Below are positions 26,198 to 37,861 of a DNA stretch of 48,929 nucleotides, piece by piece. This DNA is from Microbacteriaceae bacterium PS02067. GTDB taxonomy: Bacteria > Actinomycetota > Actinomycetes > Actinomycetales > Microbacteriaceae. The stretch spans positions 1 through 48,929 of the forward strand of contig JASCPG010000016.1 in the NCBI GenBank assembly GCA_029960085.1, read 5' to 3'. A model generated the notes under the pieces. It saw only the letters and a program-made list of their open reading frames with translations, did no database searches and was not told the DNA's origin. The translations under genes were made by a program, and so were the position numbers. Every line of letters begins with the position of its first letter. Within the stretch, counting starts at the first letter, position 1.

Positions 26198-27244
26198 TCA
26201 GCGGCGGCGCAGTCGCTGCTTCTGACGCCACACCCACCCGCGCACGCGAGTGTCGATCGTCCGCGACAAATCGTGCTCGAGGCGGTCCATGCGCTCATGC
26301 ATCGAGCGAAGCGATTGCATGACCTCATCGAGCCGAGCGTGAATCGCCTCCGCGCGCGCAGAGGCCGCCGATTCCTCTACCCGTGCGCCCTCTGTCAGAT
26401 AGAGCGGCAATCCGAGCCCGGATGCCTGTACATACGCTCGGAGTTGCTTGTCACGGAACGAGCGGTCCGCGAATCGGTGGTCCGCATCGTTCGCGTGCAC
26501 GCTGTTGCCTTCCACGCCGCGCACGGTCGGGCGCTGATGCCAGTAGGCGAGCGGTCGATCGGAAACGTACGCGATGGGCCGCAACGCGACCGTAGCGAGG
26601 TTGAACGCCCAATCACCGGCCGCGGGAAGCGACGCGTCGTAGAGGCCGAGATGCTCGTGCAGCTCACGTCGATACAAGAAGGAGATCGGCACGAAGCGAT
26701 TGAATTGCAGGAGGTCGGTCAGCAGGACTTCGGCATTGTGATCCTCGAGCGGGTAGCGACCTGTCTCCACGAGGCCTTCCGCTCGCGGTTCTTCCAGGAT
26801 CACCTCGGTGCGGGCGATGACCGCATGCTCTTCGGGGTGGGTACGCAGGTACCCCGAGGTCTCCGCGAGGAACTCCGGGTCCCAAGAATCGTCGTCGTCG
26901 TGAAGCACGATCAGCGGCGCCGTCGTCGCGGTGACGCCGGCATTGGCGGCTCCCCATCGTCCGCGGGGCGACGAGTGGTGCTCGATGCGGATGCGTCCCG
27001 CAGCCCGGTCGGCATGCTCGTCCACGAGCAGCTCGATCGTGCCAGGGTCGCCGCCGTCGTTGACGATGACGGCCTCCCACCTCGGGAACGTCTGATCGAG
27101 GATGCTTGAGAGCGCACGCCGAAGGGTGTCGGGTCGGTCTTTCGTCCGCACGATGATCGCCACGTCGGCGGGGGAGTCGGATGCGCGGGTGGATGACGAG
27201 TGAACGTCGCTCGACGGTGAGCTTGAGGCGGCTTGGCCAGTCAA
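26198..27244 (-). CDS. GT2-family glycosyltransferase
   Basis: A glycosyltransferase with a GT-A fold: VAIIVRTKDRPDTLRRALSSILDQ, VNDGGDPGTIE, then the metal-binding run HDDDDSWDPEF, and a conserved late segment AAGDWAFNL. The C-terminus is a coiled-coil-like helix (RAEAIHARLDEVMQSLRSMHERMDRLEHDL) and a basic tail RQKQRLRRR that may associate with membrane. No ATG fits; I chose the TTG at 27244, which has GAAGGA 9 nt upstream and lies behind a TAGGAT box, giving 348 aa. The GTG at 27163 (321 aa) is the alternative. It is divergent from the next glycosyltransferase gene. Confidence 0.82.
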   Translation of the reverse strand: MTGQAASSSPSSDVHSSSTRASDSPADVAIIVRTKDRPDTLRRALSSILDQTFPRWEAVIVNDGGDPGTIELLVDEHADRAAGRIRIEHHSSPRGRWGAANAGVTATTAPLIVLHDDDDSWDPEFLAETSGYLRTHPEEHAVIARTEVILEEPRAEGLVETGRYPLEDHNAEVLLTDLLQFNRFVPISFLYRRELHEHLGLYDASLPAAGDWAFNLATVALRPIAYVSDRPLAYWHQRPTVRGVEGNSVHANDADHRFADRSFRDKQLRAYVQASGLGLPLYLTEGARVEESAASARAEAIHARLDEVMQSLRSMHERMDRLEHDLSRTIDTRVRGWVWRQKQRLRRR

Positions 27245-27284
27245 CGCTGAATGTCCTTCGGGTGGAGGAAGTGTGATGGCAACG

Positions 27285-27290
27285 ATCCTA
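27285..27290 (-). promoter_or_regulatory. -10 box (TAGGAT) for the minus-strand GT2 gene
   Basis: TAGGAT on the minus strand, about 40 nt upstream of the proposed TTG start. Transcription from here would leave a short leader that carries the GAAGGA ribosome-binding site. The same hexamer recurs upstream of wzm-like, glf and the 41246 gene. Confidence 0.45.
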
Positions 27291-27341
27291 CCGGCCGTGT
27301 TTTCTGCCGCCGATGCGGTTCGGTAGCCTGAAGATCCCCCG

Positions 27342-27347
27342 TAGTCT
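27342..27347 (+). promoter_or_regulatory. -10 box (TAGTCT) for the plus-strand GT2-like gene
   Basis: TAGTCT is 14 nt before the ATG at 27362; a second candidate TAGCCT lies at 27324-27329. GGAG follows at 27348-27351 as a possible ribosome-binding site. Confidence 0.35.
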
Positions 27348-27361
27348 GGAGTGCCTCGATC

Positions 27362-28219
27362 ATGCGTGAGCTTTTCCGCCGCGTGGTGCCGTTCTCCTGG
27401 CGGGCGAGCGCGAAGGCCCGGCTCGCCACCGTGCGGCACACGCGGGTGCTGGCCCGGGCGCGTCGCGCCTTCCGTTCGCGCGGTCACCGGCTCGACCGGC
27501 TCGCACCCACCCGGTTCGGTGACGCGGCCCACGATGCGCAGCCCGTCGTGATGTGTCTCTGGCGTCGGCCCGAGCGGCTGCCGGCCAGCCTCCGAGCGCT
27601 CGCCGCCCAGGACCTTCCCGGTGGGGTGCGCTTGGTGTTGTGGAACAACGATGCCGGCAACGACGAGCTCTATCGGCGCATCATCCCGTCGGAGCTGGGC
27701 GGTGCCCTCCGCTCGGTCGAGCTCTACTCCAGCGACGTCAACATCGGCGGCGCTGCGCGCATGATCGTCGGTCGGGTCCTGAGCGCCGCCGGCTACGTCG
27801 GTCCGGTCGTGATGATCGACGACGATCAGGACGTCGACCCGGGGTTCGTGCGTTCGCTCGTCGATCGATGGGCGCCCCGGACCTTCGCCGGAACGTGGGC
27901 GTGGCGCATCCACGGCGACTACTGGGACCGCACCGCCGCCGAGGATGGCGAAGCCGCCACCTACGTCGGAACGGGCGGCAGCGTCGCCGATGCCGCCCTG
28001 CTCGCCGACGACGTGCTCGCGCAGAATCTGGACAGCCCGGACCTCATGTGCGAGGACATCCTCTTGTCCGCCAGGGCCCACGAACTGGGCTATCGGGTGG
28101 TCGGCGCCGATGCGTCATTCCGGTTCGTCGAAGACGAGCACGATCAGTGGCACGCTCTCGCCGACGCGAAGTCCGAGCTGTACTCCCGCCGGGGTTCTTT
28201 CGCGATGTTCCCGCGCTGA
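27362..28219 (+). CDS. GT2-like glycosyltransferase
   Basis: A 285-aa protein. A basic N-terminal stretch of about 60 residues precedes a GT-A-like core: VVMCLWRRPERLPASLRALAAQ, VLWNNDAGND, SSDVNIGGAARM and the metal-binding run MIDDDQDVDPGF. CEDILLSARAHELGY and FRFVEDEHDQWHAL resemble the acceptor-side acidic motifs of GT2 enzymes. Donor and acceptor are unknown. It converges with the ABC transporter genes, leaving only 10 nt between the stops. Confidence 0.78.
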   Translation: MRELFRRVVPFSWRASAKARLATVRHTRVLARARRAFRSRGHRLDRLAPTRFGDAAHDAQPVVMCLWRRPERLPASLRALAAQDLPGGVRLVLWNNDAGNDELYRRIIPSELGGALRSVELYSSDVNIGGAARMIVGRVLSAAGYVGPVVMIDDDQDVDPGFVRSLVDRWAPRTFAGTWAWRIHGDYWDRTAAEDGEAATYVGTGGSVADAALLADDVLAQNLDSPDLMCEDILLSARAHELGYRVVGADASFRFVEDEHDQWHALADAKSELYSRRGSFAMFPR

Positions 28220-28229
28220 ACGCGCGTCG

Positions 28230-28979
28230 TCACATCGAACGCAGAAGCGCGACTCCTTCGTGGCTGCCGCCGTCGAAGACGGCCTTGCCTCCGCGGAGCA
28301 CGATCGACCGGTCGCACAGCGCGGCGATCATGTCGAGGTCATGGCTCACGACGACGAGGGTCTTGCCCGCGGCGTGGAGTTCGCGGATCCGCGCGAGGCA
28401 CTTCTTCTGGAAAGGCTCGTCACCCACGGAGAGGATCTCGTCGATCAGAAGGATGTCCACTTCGGTGTGGATGGCGACCGAGAAGGCCAGACGAAGGAAC
28501 ATACCGGAGGAGTAGTGCTTGACCTCGGTGTCGATGAACTTCTCGATCTCGCTGAACGCGACGATGTCGTCGTAGCGCGCGTCGGTCTCCGCTTTGCTCA
28601 TCCCGAGGATCGCCGCATTCAGATAGATGTTCTCGCGCCCCGAGAGATCGGGGTGGAATCCGGCCCCGACCTCGATGAGGCCGGCGACGCGACCGCGCGT
28701 CAACACCTGCCCCTGATCGGGAGTCAGCACGCCGGAGATCATCTTGAGCATCGTCGATTTGCCCGACCCGTTGAAGCCGAGGAGGGCGACGGCCTCTCCC
28801 GGGCCGATGGTGAAGGACACGCCATCCAGCGCATGGAAGTCCGACGTGAGCGGCTTGCGCTGGACGGCCGCGACAAAGGTCTCCTTGATCGAGTGCGTAT
28901 GACGCAGCTTGAAGTCCTTGTGCACGTCATCCACCACGATGCGGGGGATCGTCTCCACAGGGTCAGAGATCTTGGGCAA
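28230..28979 (-). CDS. Polysaccharide ABC transporter ATP-binding protein (Wzt/TagH-type)
   Basis: A 249-aa ATPase that powers export of lipid-linked polysaccharide or teichoic acid. Walker A is GFNGSGKST (68-76), the signature is SSGM, Walker B is ILLIDE, followed by the H-loop VVSHDLDM. The family-specific front part HKDFKLRHTHSIKETFVAAVQRK is present. I chose the TTG at 28979, with GGAGG 6 nt upstream and a 17-nt overlap with the permease gene; the longer frame reads through non-conserved sequence. It ends directly after the nucleotide-binding domain and so lacks the C-terminal carbohydrate-binding domain that some Wzt proteins use to recognise their polymer. Confidence 0.92.
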   Translation of the reverse strand: MPKISDPVETIPRIVVDDVHKDFKLRHTHSIKETFVAAVQRKPLTSDFHALDGVSFTIGPGEAVALLGFNGSGKSTMLKMISGVLTPDQGQVLTRGRVAGLIEVGAGFHPDLSGRENIYLNAAILGMSKAETDARYDDIVAFSEIEKFIDTEVKHYSSGMFLRLAFSVAIHTEVDILLIDEILSVGDEPFQKKCLARIRELHAAGKTLVVVSHDLDMIAALCDRSIVLRGGKAVFDGGSHEGVALLRSM

Positions 28980-29829
28980 AACGACCCTCCAAGCGACGGA
29001 AGACGAACTGGCCGAACAGGAGGACCACGACAGAGACGCCCAGCGCCAGGAAACCGAACTCCCAGAGGCTCGGAAGCGTCTGCGCACCTTCCGGATCGAG
29101 CGGGAACCAGAGGGCGTAATGGAAGAGCTCGACGGACGCCGTCAGGGGGTTGGCGCGATAGAGAACGAAAAGCCACCCGGGAACCTGGGTGGCCACCATC
29201 TGCCACTGGTACATGACGGGCGACGCCCAGATCGCGCACATCACGATGATCTCCACGAAGCTCTGCGCGTCGCGGAAGGTGACGTTGATGGCGCCGAACA
29301 GCATCCCGAGCCCGGTCGCAAGGATCGCGATGATCGTCATTGCGAGCAGGAGCGCGGCGACCTGAGCGAGCGACGGGGCCCATCCGAAGAACAGCGCGAT
29401 CGTGATCACCACGATGATCTGGGGGATCGTGTTGACGATCGCCACCAGCATGCTCGAGACGGGGAACATCTCCCTCGGCAGGTAGATCTTCTTGATCAGG
29501 GCGGCGTTGTCCACGAGCGAGCGCGTGCCGTTGGCGAACGCCTCGTTGAAGAACGTGACGATGGTGATGCCGGACAGAAGGTAGATCGGGTAGAAATCGA
29601 TGCTCTTGTTCAGGCCGAGGAAGACCCCGAGCGCCACGTAGAACACGACGAACTGGACGAGCGGCTTCACGTACGACCACAGCCAGCCCAGAACGGATCC
29701 GCGATATCGGATCTGCACCTCTTTGCGAACGATCAGCGAGAGCAGGTGACGCCGCCGAGCGACTTCGAAGAGGCCGCCGCTCACACCCGGAGGTGCGAGT
29801 ACCTGCACCTCATGCATCGAGTCGCTCAT
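28963..29829 (-). CDS. Polysaccharide ABC-2 type permease (Wzm/TagG-type)
   Basis: A 288-aa permease with six membrane segments that forms the export channel with the ATPase encoded next to it. Typical features: the amphipathic start LLSLIVRKEVQIRYRGSVLGWLWSYVKPL (about 30-58), the cytoplasmic coupling region FANGTRSLVDNAALIKKIYLPREMFP, and FRDAQSFVEIIVMCAIWASPVMY. The ATG at 29829 has AGGAGG only 3-4 nt upstream, a short spacing. It is followed by the ATPase with a 17-nt overlap. Together they are a complete exporter for an undecaprenyl-linked polymer made by this cluster. Confidence 0.93.
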   Translation of the reverse strand: MSDSMHEVQVLAPPGVSGGLFEVARRRHLLSLIVRKEVQIRYRGSVLGWLWSYVKPLVQFVVFYVALGVFLGLNKSIDFYPIYLLSGITIVTFFNEAFANGTRSLVDNAALIKKIYLPREMFPVSSMLVAIVNTIPQIIVVITIALFFGWAPSLAQVAALLLAMTIIAILATGLGMLFGAINVTFRDAQSFVEIIVMCAIWASPVMYQWQMVATQVPGWLFVLYRANPLTASVELFHYALWFPLDPEGAQTLPSLWEFGFLALGVSVVVLLFGQFVFRRLEGRFAQDL

Positions 29830-29851
29830 CGGCCTCCTTCAGGCGTTTCGA

Positions 29852-29879
29852 GGCCCCCGTCGGGGCCCCACACATCCTA
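29852..29879 (-). promoter_or_regulatory. TAGGAT -10 box and 5'-leader hairpin upstream of the ABC permease
   Basis: Minus-strand TAGGAT (29879-29874) predicts a transcript starting near 29867. The leader would open with a stem GGCCCC/GGGGCC (29852-29857 with 29862-29867) before the AGGAGG and ATG at 29829. A hairpin at the 5' end could stabilise the mRNA. Confidence 0.4.
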
Positions 29880-29944
29880 ATGGTCGCGTCGCTGGGAGCC
29901 CGCTCGGCGCTCCGCGCGCCCAGGTTGAGCCAGGGCGCTGTTGA

Positions 29945-29950
29945 TAGACT
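29945..29950 (+). promoter_or_regulatory. -10 box (TAGACT) for the GT4 operon
   Basis: TAGACT in TTGATAGACT, about 55 nt upstream of the GTG at 30005. It would drive the three-gene plus-strand unit 30005-34544. CAGGA precedes the start codon. Confidence 0.35.
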
Positions 29951-30004
29951 CCGGGGGCGTTTGCTTCCGAGCGCCGCTTCGAGAGTATCCAGAGAATCAG
30001 GACC

Positions 30005-31693
30005 GTGACCTCAGAATCCGTCTCCGACCGAGCCGCCCTTTACCGTCTGACGCACTCGGAGGAGGTCCCTTCGGACCTCAGCGTGCGTGAGCAGCGCCTG
30101 TTCGAGGGCGCGCTGAATTTCCACGCGCTCATGGCGCCCGGGCGACGGCTGCAGTTGCACTTCTACGATGGCACGTGGGAATCGCTGCCGCGCCTGACGG
30201 ATGACTCGAGCTTCAACGGAATGTCGCGGGCGTTCCGTGCCCGGCTGTTCGGTGCCGAGATGGAGAGTCTCGTGGCTCCGGAGGACCGTGCCGCTCTGCC
30301 GGCGGAGGAAGCGTCGATCCACCTCACCGGACACGGAGCGCGTCATCTCCACATCTCGCGGGATGAGGTCATCGCCTTCGATCCGCCGCGGTATGTCCCG
30401 ACCGAACCGCTGCGCCGCGTCGCCCGTGCGATCCGGGCGCGCGCACCGCTGATGTACGACGAGATCCGCGATGTCGAGCTGCTGCGGCATCGGCGGTCGT
30501 ACACCAGCCGTGCCGCTCGTCGGGATTATGCCGCCGAGTTCGCGCCCGGCGGCGCGCACGACGACACGCGCATCGTTCCGGCGCCCCCGGCACCCGACGG
30601 AGCCCCGAAGGCAGTGCTCTTCGGCCTGCACTGGTTCGAGCTGGGTGGGGCGGAGCGGTGGGCGTTCGAGTCCATCCGCATCGCTCGCGAGGCCGGATTT
30701 CTGCCCATCGTGCTCAGCAATCGCGATTCGCAGCAGCCCTGGATCTCGCGGCCGGAGCTCGACGGTGCGCTCATCATCCCCTTCTCGGAAGCCACGGTGC
30801 TGTCGCAGACGGCCGGAATCGAAGAACTCCTCCGCGCGATCCTCCGCACGTACGACGTGCGCGGCGTCGTCGTGCATCACAACCAGTGGCTGTACGACCG
30901 GCTCGACTGGATCGCTCTCTCCCGGCCCGACATTCCGATCGTCGATTCGACTCATATCGTGGAGTACCGCGGCGGCGGGTTCCCCCTCAGCAGCGTTCTG
31001 GTCGACGACGCGATCACGACCCACCACACGATCTCGCCGAGCCTCGCCCGGTGGATGACCGAGACGCAGGGCGTCGCTGCCGACAAGGTCGTGATGGCCC
31101 CGCTCGGCGGCCTCACGGTAAAGCCGGGTGATGCGGCGTTCCGGCCCCGGGTGCCGGGCGCACCCTTCACGGTCGTGTTCATCGGACGGATGGCGCGGCA
31201 GAAGGCACCCGAGGTCTTTGTCGAAGCGGTCCACCGGCTGGCGGGGTCGCCGGTGCCGATGCGTTTCATCATGCACGGCGATGGCGACATGGCCACGTGG
31301 GTGACCGATGTCATCCGCGGCGCTGGGCTCGAAGGTGTCATCGAGCGTCGTACATCGGCGACACCGGTGGCGGCGACGCTGGATGAAGCCGACCTGCTCG
31401 TCGTGTCGTCGCACAACGAGGGCTTGACACTCACGACGCTCGAGGCCATCGCCCACGGGGTTCCCGTGCTCTCCACCCACGTCGGTGCGCAATCCGACAT
31501 CATTCCCGCACGCGGTCTCGTTTCGCGGAACGTGCACCTCGCTGTTCGACAGATCGAGAAGAAGGTGACCTTGTTGGCCGAGAATGAGAGCGCGCGTGAG
31601 CTGCTGTGGCAGGAAGAGCGTGCGGCGGAACAGCAGTTGACACATCACGTGTCTGCCAGCGACTGGTTCGCGAAGGAGGTCAGCGCATGGTGA
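30005..31693 (+). CDS. GT4-family glycosyltransferase
   Basis: A 562-aa glycosyltransferase. About 190 N-terminal residues have no recognised domain; a GT-B fold follows with GLHWFELGGAERWAF (about 204-218), PIVDSTHIVEY, VFIGRMARQKAPEVFVEA, and the retaining-GT4 donor motif HNEGLTLTTLEAIAHGVPVLST with its E-x7-E pattern. It starts at GTG 30005 behind CAGGA. The stop overlaps the ATG of the next gene by 7 nt. The long N-terminal extension is unusual for a GT4 enzyme. Donor and acceptor cannot be assigned. Confidence 0.87.
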   Translation: MTSESVSDRAALYRLTHSEEVPSDLSVREQRLFEGALNFHALMAPGRRLQLHFYDGTWESLPRLTDDSSFNGMSRAFRARLFGAEMESLVAPEDRAALPAEEASIHLTGHGARHLHISRDEVIAFDPPRYVPTEPLRRVARAIRARAPLMYDEIRDVELLRHRRSYTSRAARRDYAAEFAPGGAHDDTRIVPAPPAPDGAPKAVLFGLHWFELGGAERWAFESIRIAREAGFLPIVLSNRDSQQPWISRPELDGALIIPFSEATVLSQTAGIEELLRAILRTYDVRGVVVHHNQWLYDRLDWIALSRPDIPIVDSTHIVEYRGGGFPLSSVLVDDAITTHHTISPSLARWMTETQGVAADKVVMAPLGGLTVKPGDAAFRPRVPGAPFTVVFIGRMARQKAPEVFVEAVHRLAGSPVPMRFIMHGDGDMATWVTDVIRGAGLEGVIERRTSATPVAATLDEADLLVVSSHNEGLTLTTLEAIAHGVPVLSTHVGAQSDIIPARGLVSRNVHLAVRQIEKKVTLLAENESARELLWQEERAAEQQLTHHVSASDWFAKEVSAW

Positions 31694-32601
31694 GCGTCGC
31701 CGCGGTCGTTGTGACCTTCAACCGTCTCGACAAGCTGAAGACGGTCATCTCGTCGATCGAGGCGCAGACGCATGCCGTCTCGACGCTGCTCGTCGTCGAC
31801 AACGCGTCGACGGACGGCACGGCGGAGTTCCTCGCGGACCTCGAGACCGTGGTCCCCCTCGAGGTGGTGACGATGTCGGTGAATTCGGGGGGAGCCGGAG
31901 GATTCGCCGAGGGCATGCTGCGCGGCTACGCATCGGGCGCCGACCACGTCTGGATCATGGACGACGACTGCTACCCGCAGCCCTCGGCGCTGGAGAAGCT
32001 GATCGCGGGGTTCGACGGAGCGGTCGCCGAGCTCGGTGGGGATGTGCCGTTCGCGTGCTCCGTGGTGAAGTTCACCGACGGCAACATCTGTGAGATGAAC
32101 AACCCGCTCCCCACGTGGGACTGGGCGCGCCTGCTCGTGAAGGAGCAGAACAGCGTGATGGTCGAGGCGTGCTCGTTCGTGTCGGTGCTCGTGCCGCGCT
32201 GGGCGATCGCCGAGTACGGCCTCCCGTATCGCGACTACTTCATCTGGTTCGACGACCGCGAGTACACGCTGCGCCTCACGCGGCGCTGCCCGGGTGTACA
32301 GGTCATGGACAGCATCGTCGTGCACGACATGGGTGACAACCGCGGCGTGAACTTCGCGATGGTCGACGACAAGAGTCTGTGGAAGTTCGCGTACGGAGTG
32401 CGCAACGAGGCGTCGTACCAGCTGCACCACCGCGGCCTGTTGTACTACCTCGAGTTCGGTGCCCGGCTCTTCGTGAGCTTCCACCGCGGGCGCGTGCCCT
32501 TCCGCCTGCGGACGAAGCTGCTGCGGCGTTGGCTCGCCGGCATCCGCTTCAACCCCTCGATCGAGTATCCCGGCACCGCACCGGTGGCCGTTTCGCGATG
32601 A
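31687..32601 (+). CDS. GT2-family glycosyltransferase, possibly galactofuranosyl- or rhamnosyltransferase
   Basis: A 304-aa GT-A enzyme: VAAVVVTFNRLDKLKTVISSIEAQ, VVDNASTDGT (UDP- or dTDP-sugar-binding type), VNSGGAGGFAEGM, IMDDDCYP (metal-binding DDD) and FIWFDDREYTLRL (catalytic-base region). This pattern matches the GlfT/rhamnosyltransferase branch of GT2, so with glf and rml genes nearby a galactofuranose or rhamnose donor is plausible but inferred. The ATG at 31687 has an excellent AAGGAGG 7 nt upstream and overlaps the previous stop; ATGA links it to the next gene. Confidence 0.88.
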   Translation: MVSVAAVVVTFNRLDKLKTVISSIEAQTHAVSTLLVVDNASTDGTAEFLADLETVVPLEVVTMSVNSGGAGGFAEGMLRGYASGADHVWIMDDDCYPQPSALEKLIAGFDGAVAELGGDVPFACSVVKFTDGNICEMNNPLPTWDWARLLVKEQNSVMVEACSFVSVLVPRWAIAEYGLPYRDYFIWFDDREYTLRLTRRCPGVQVMDSIVVHDMGDNRGVNFAMVDDKSLWKFAYGVRNEASYQLHHRGLLYYLEFGARLFVSFHRGRVPFRLRTKLLRRWLAGIRFNPSIEYPGTAPVAVSR

Positions 32602-34544
32602 TCCTCGATTGGCTCCCCGCCGCCCCTGCCCTTCTCGTCGCGGCGGCGCTCTTCGTCCTCCCCGGACTCGCCGTGACCTCCGTTCTCGGGCTCCGCGGCA
32701 TCCTGCGCTGGGCGCTGGCGATGCCGGCGTCGCTCAGCATCGTCGTGCTCGCCGCGCTGGTCGCTCCGTTCGTCGGGTTGACCTGGTCGCTGCTTCCGGT
32801 CCTCCTCGTGTGGCTCCTCGTCGTGGTCGTCGCCGTCACGGTGCGGTGGGCATTCCGCGCGCAGTATGCAACGGTGTCACCGCGGGCGAAGCGATCGTGG
32901 CCGGCGCCGGTCGCGCTCGGCGTCGGAGGCATCCTGATCCTCGGTCAGATGATCCTGGTCGTCACGTCCCCCGAGAACTTCTCGCAGACGTTCGACAACG
33001 TCTTCCATCTGAATGCCATCCGGTACGTCCTCGATACGCAGAATGCGTCACCGCTGCACGTCGGATCGCTCACCAGCACGTCAGGGCAGGGTGGACTCTG
33101 GTTCTACCCGTCGGGCTGGCACGCGCTCGTCGCGCTGGTCGCGCAGCTGACCGCCGCTTCGGTGCCGCTGGCGTCCAACGCGGTCATGATCGCCGCCGCG
33201 ACGATCATGTGGCCGGCGAGCGTCGTCTTGCTCACGATCGTGTTGTTCGGGCGTGGTCGTGCGCTCATTTTGGCCGCCGGGATCCTCGCGGCGGGCGCTC
33301 CGGCCTTCCCCCTGCTGATGATCGACTACGGAGTCCTGTACCCGTACTTCCTGGCTGTCTGCGCTCTGCCGGCCACGATCGCCGTGACCCTGCTGGCGTT
33401 GCGGATGCCGGCCGATGCGGGCGTCCCGCACTCGGCGGCGATCCTGCTCGCCCTGGGTTTCCTGCCCGGGCTGGCGATCACGCATCCGGGTGCCTTCGTG
33501 GCGTGGCTTGTGGCGACTGCGGCAGCCGCGATGTTCGTGTGGGTGCACGTGCTCCGTGCGCGGCCGGCTCGGCGCACGCTGGTTCTCTCCACCGCGGCTC
33601 TCCTCGTGTTCGCTGTCGTGGCGTTCGCGGCGTGGCGAGTCTTGAAGCCGCCCGTCGAGGCGCGGGGGTGGCCCACGACCGGGACCATGGGCCAGGCGAT
33701 CGGCGAGGCGGCGACGATGTCGCTCTCCGGCGGGATGATCGCCCTGGTCGTGGCGGTGCTCATGTGGGTCGGTGTCGTCGTCGCCGTCCGCGGCCGCGAT
33801 GAGCGGAGCCTGTACGCGATCGTCATGCTCGTGATCTTCGCCGGGCTGTATGTCGCCGCGACGGCGCTTCCGTGGCAGACGTTGCGTGACCTCCTCACCG
33901 CGGCCTGGTACAACAACGCGCCCCGTCTCGCCGCCCTGATCCCGATGTTCGCGGTCGCGCTGGCGAGCGTCGGAGCGGTCGCCGTCTGGCGTGCTGCCCT
34001 GCGGGCGCTGGGGACCCGCGTGACCGCGCGTCGCCCGCGCATCGTCGTCGGAGTGCTCGCCGTCGCGCTGCTGATCGTCGGCGCGCAGGGCGGCGCCATC
34101 CGTCATCAGATCCTTGCCGCCGAGTTCAACTATCAGATCACCGACACGGCCCCGCTGATCTCCACCGACGAAATGGCGCTGATCCAGAAGCTTCCGGAGC
34201 TCGTCCCGGAGGACGCATTGATCGCCGGCAACCCATGGACCGGTACCGCACTGGCCTATGCGCTGGCGGACCGCCGCGTGATGATGCCGCACCTCCTGAT
34301 GGATATCACGGACGACATGACGCTCATCAACGACGACCTCACCGATGCCGAATCCAACGCGGCGGTGTGCGACGCCGTCATCGCTGAGGGCGTCACACAT
34401 GTCCTCGACTTCGGCGGCCGGGAAGTTCACGGGGCTGAGCACCCGTTCCCGGGCCTGGAGGACCTAGAGGACTCGGAGGCCGTGGCGCTCGTCTACGAGA
34501 TCGGCGATGCGAGGCTCTTCCAGATCACAGCCTGCGGCCTGTGA
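32598..34544 (+). CDS. Polytopic membrane protein (DUF6541-like)
   Basis: A 648-aa membrane protein with about 12-13 hydrophobic segments. A loop near residue 120 reads NFSQTFDNVFHLNAIRYVLDT and SGQGGLWFYPSGWHALVAL, resembling the catalytic first loop of GT-C-type or DUF6541 proteins. The C-terminal soluble part (about 520-648) contains ALIAGNPWTGTALAYALADRRVMMPHLL. This points to a lipid-linked-sugar glycosyltransferase or similar envelope enzyme; the reaction is unknown. The ATG lies in the ATGA overlap with the preceding GT2 gene, so the three genes from 30005 form one operon, closed by a hairpin at 34556-34583. Confidence 0.8.
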   Translation: MILDWLPAAPALLVAAALFVLPGLAVTSVLGLRGILRWALAMPASLSIVVLAALVAPFVGLTWSLLPVLLVWLLVVVVAVTVRWAFRAQYATVSPRAKRSWPAPVALGVGGILILGQMILVVTSPENFSQTFDNVFHLNAIRYVLDTQNASPLHVGSLTSTSGQGGLWFYPSGWHALVALVAQLTAASVPLASNAVMIAAATIMWPASVVLLTIVLFGRGRALILAAGILAAGAPAFPLLMIDYGVLYPYFLAVCALPATIAVTLLALRMPADAGVPHSAAILLALGFLPGLAITHPGAFVAWLVATAAAAMFVWVHVLRARPARRTLVLSTAALLVFAVVAFAAWRVLKPPVEARGWPTTGTMGQAIGEAATMSLSGGMIALVVAVLMWVGVVVAVRGRDERSLYAIVMLVIFAGLYVAATALPWQTLRDLLTAAWYNNAPRLAALIPMFAVALASVGAVAVWRAALRALGTRVTARRPRIVVGVLAVALLIVGAQGGAIRHQILAAEFNYQITDTAPLISTDEMALIQKLPELVPEDALIAGNPWTGTALAYALADRRVMMPHLLMDITDDMTLINDDLTDAESNAAVCDAVIAEGVTHVLDFGGREVHGAEHPFPGLEDLEDSEAVALVYEIGDARLFQITACGL

Positions 34545-34555
34545 CCGTGCAGTCG

Positions 34556-34583
34556 GGGGTGCCGCGACAGTTGGCGGCACCCC
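34556..34583. terminator. Bidirectional hairpin between DUF6541-like gene and glf
   Basis: A perfect 10-bp stem, GGGGTGCCGC (34556-34565) and GCGGCACCCC (34574-34583), with an 8-nt loop, in a 46-nt convergent gap. It is probably shared by both strands. Confidence 0.7.
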
Positions 34584-34590
34584 GGATCAC

Positions 34591-37858
<3,268 letters not shown>

Positions 37859-37861
37859 CGC

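Noticed and set aside
26198..28081. Extended 627-codon version of the minus-strand GT2 gene
   Set aside because: The region beyond about 27290 is antisense to the next GT2-like gene and not conserved; the GT-A fold begins only after 27163.
30011..31648. 545-codon minus-strand frame opposite the GT4 gene
   Set aside because: The plus strand has a clear GT4 donor motif; the antisense peptide has no family features.
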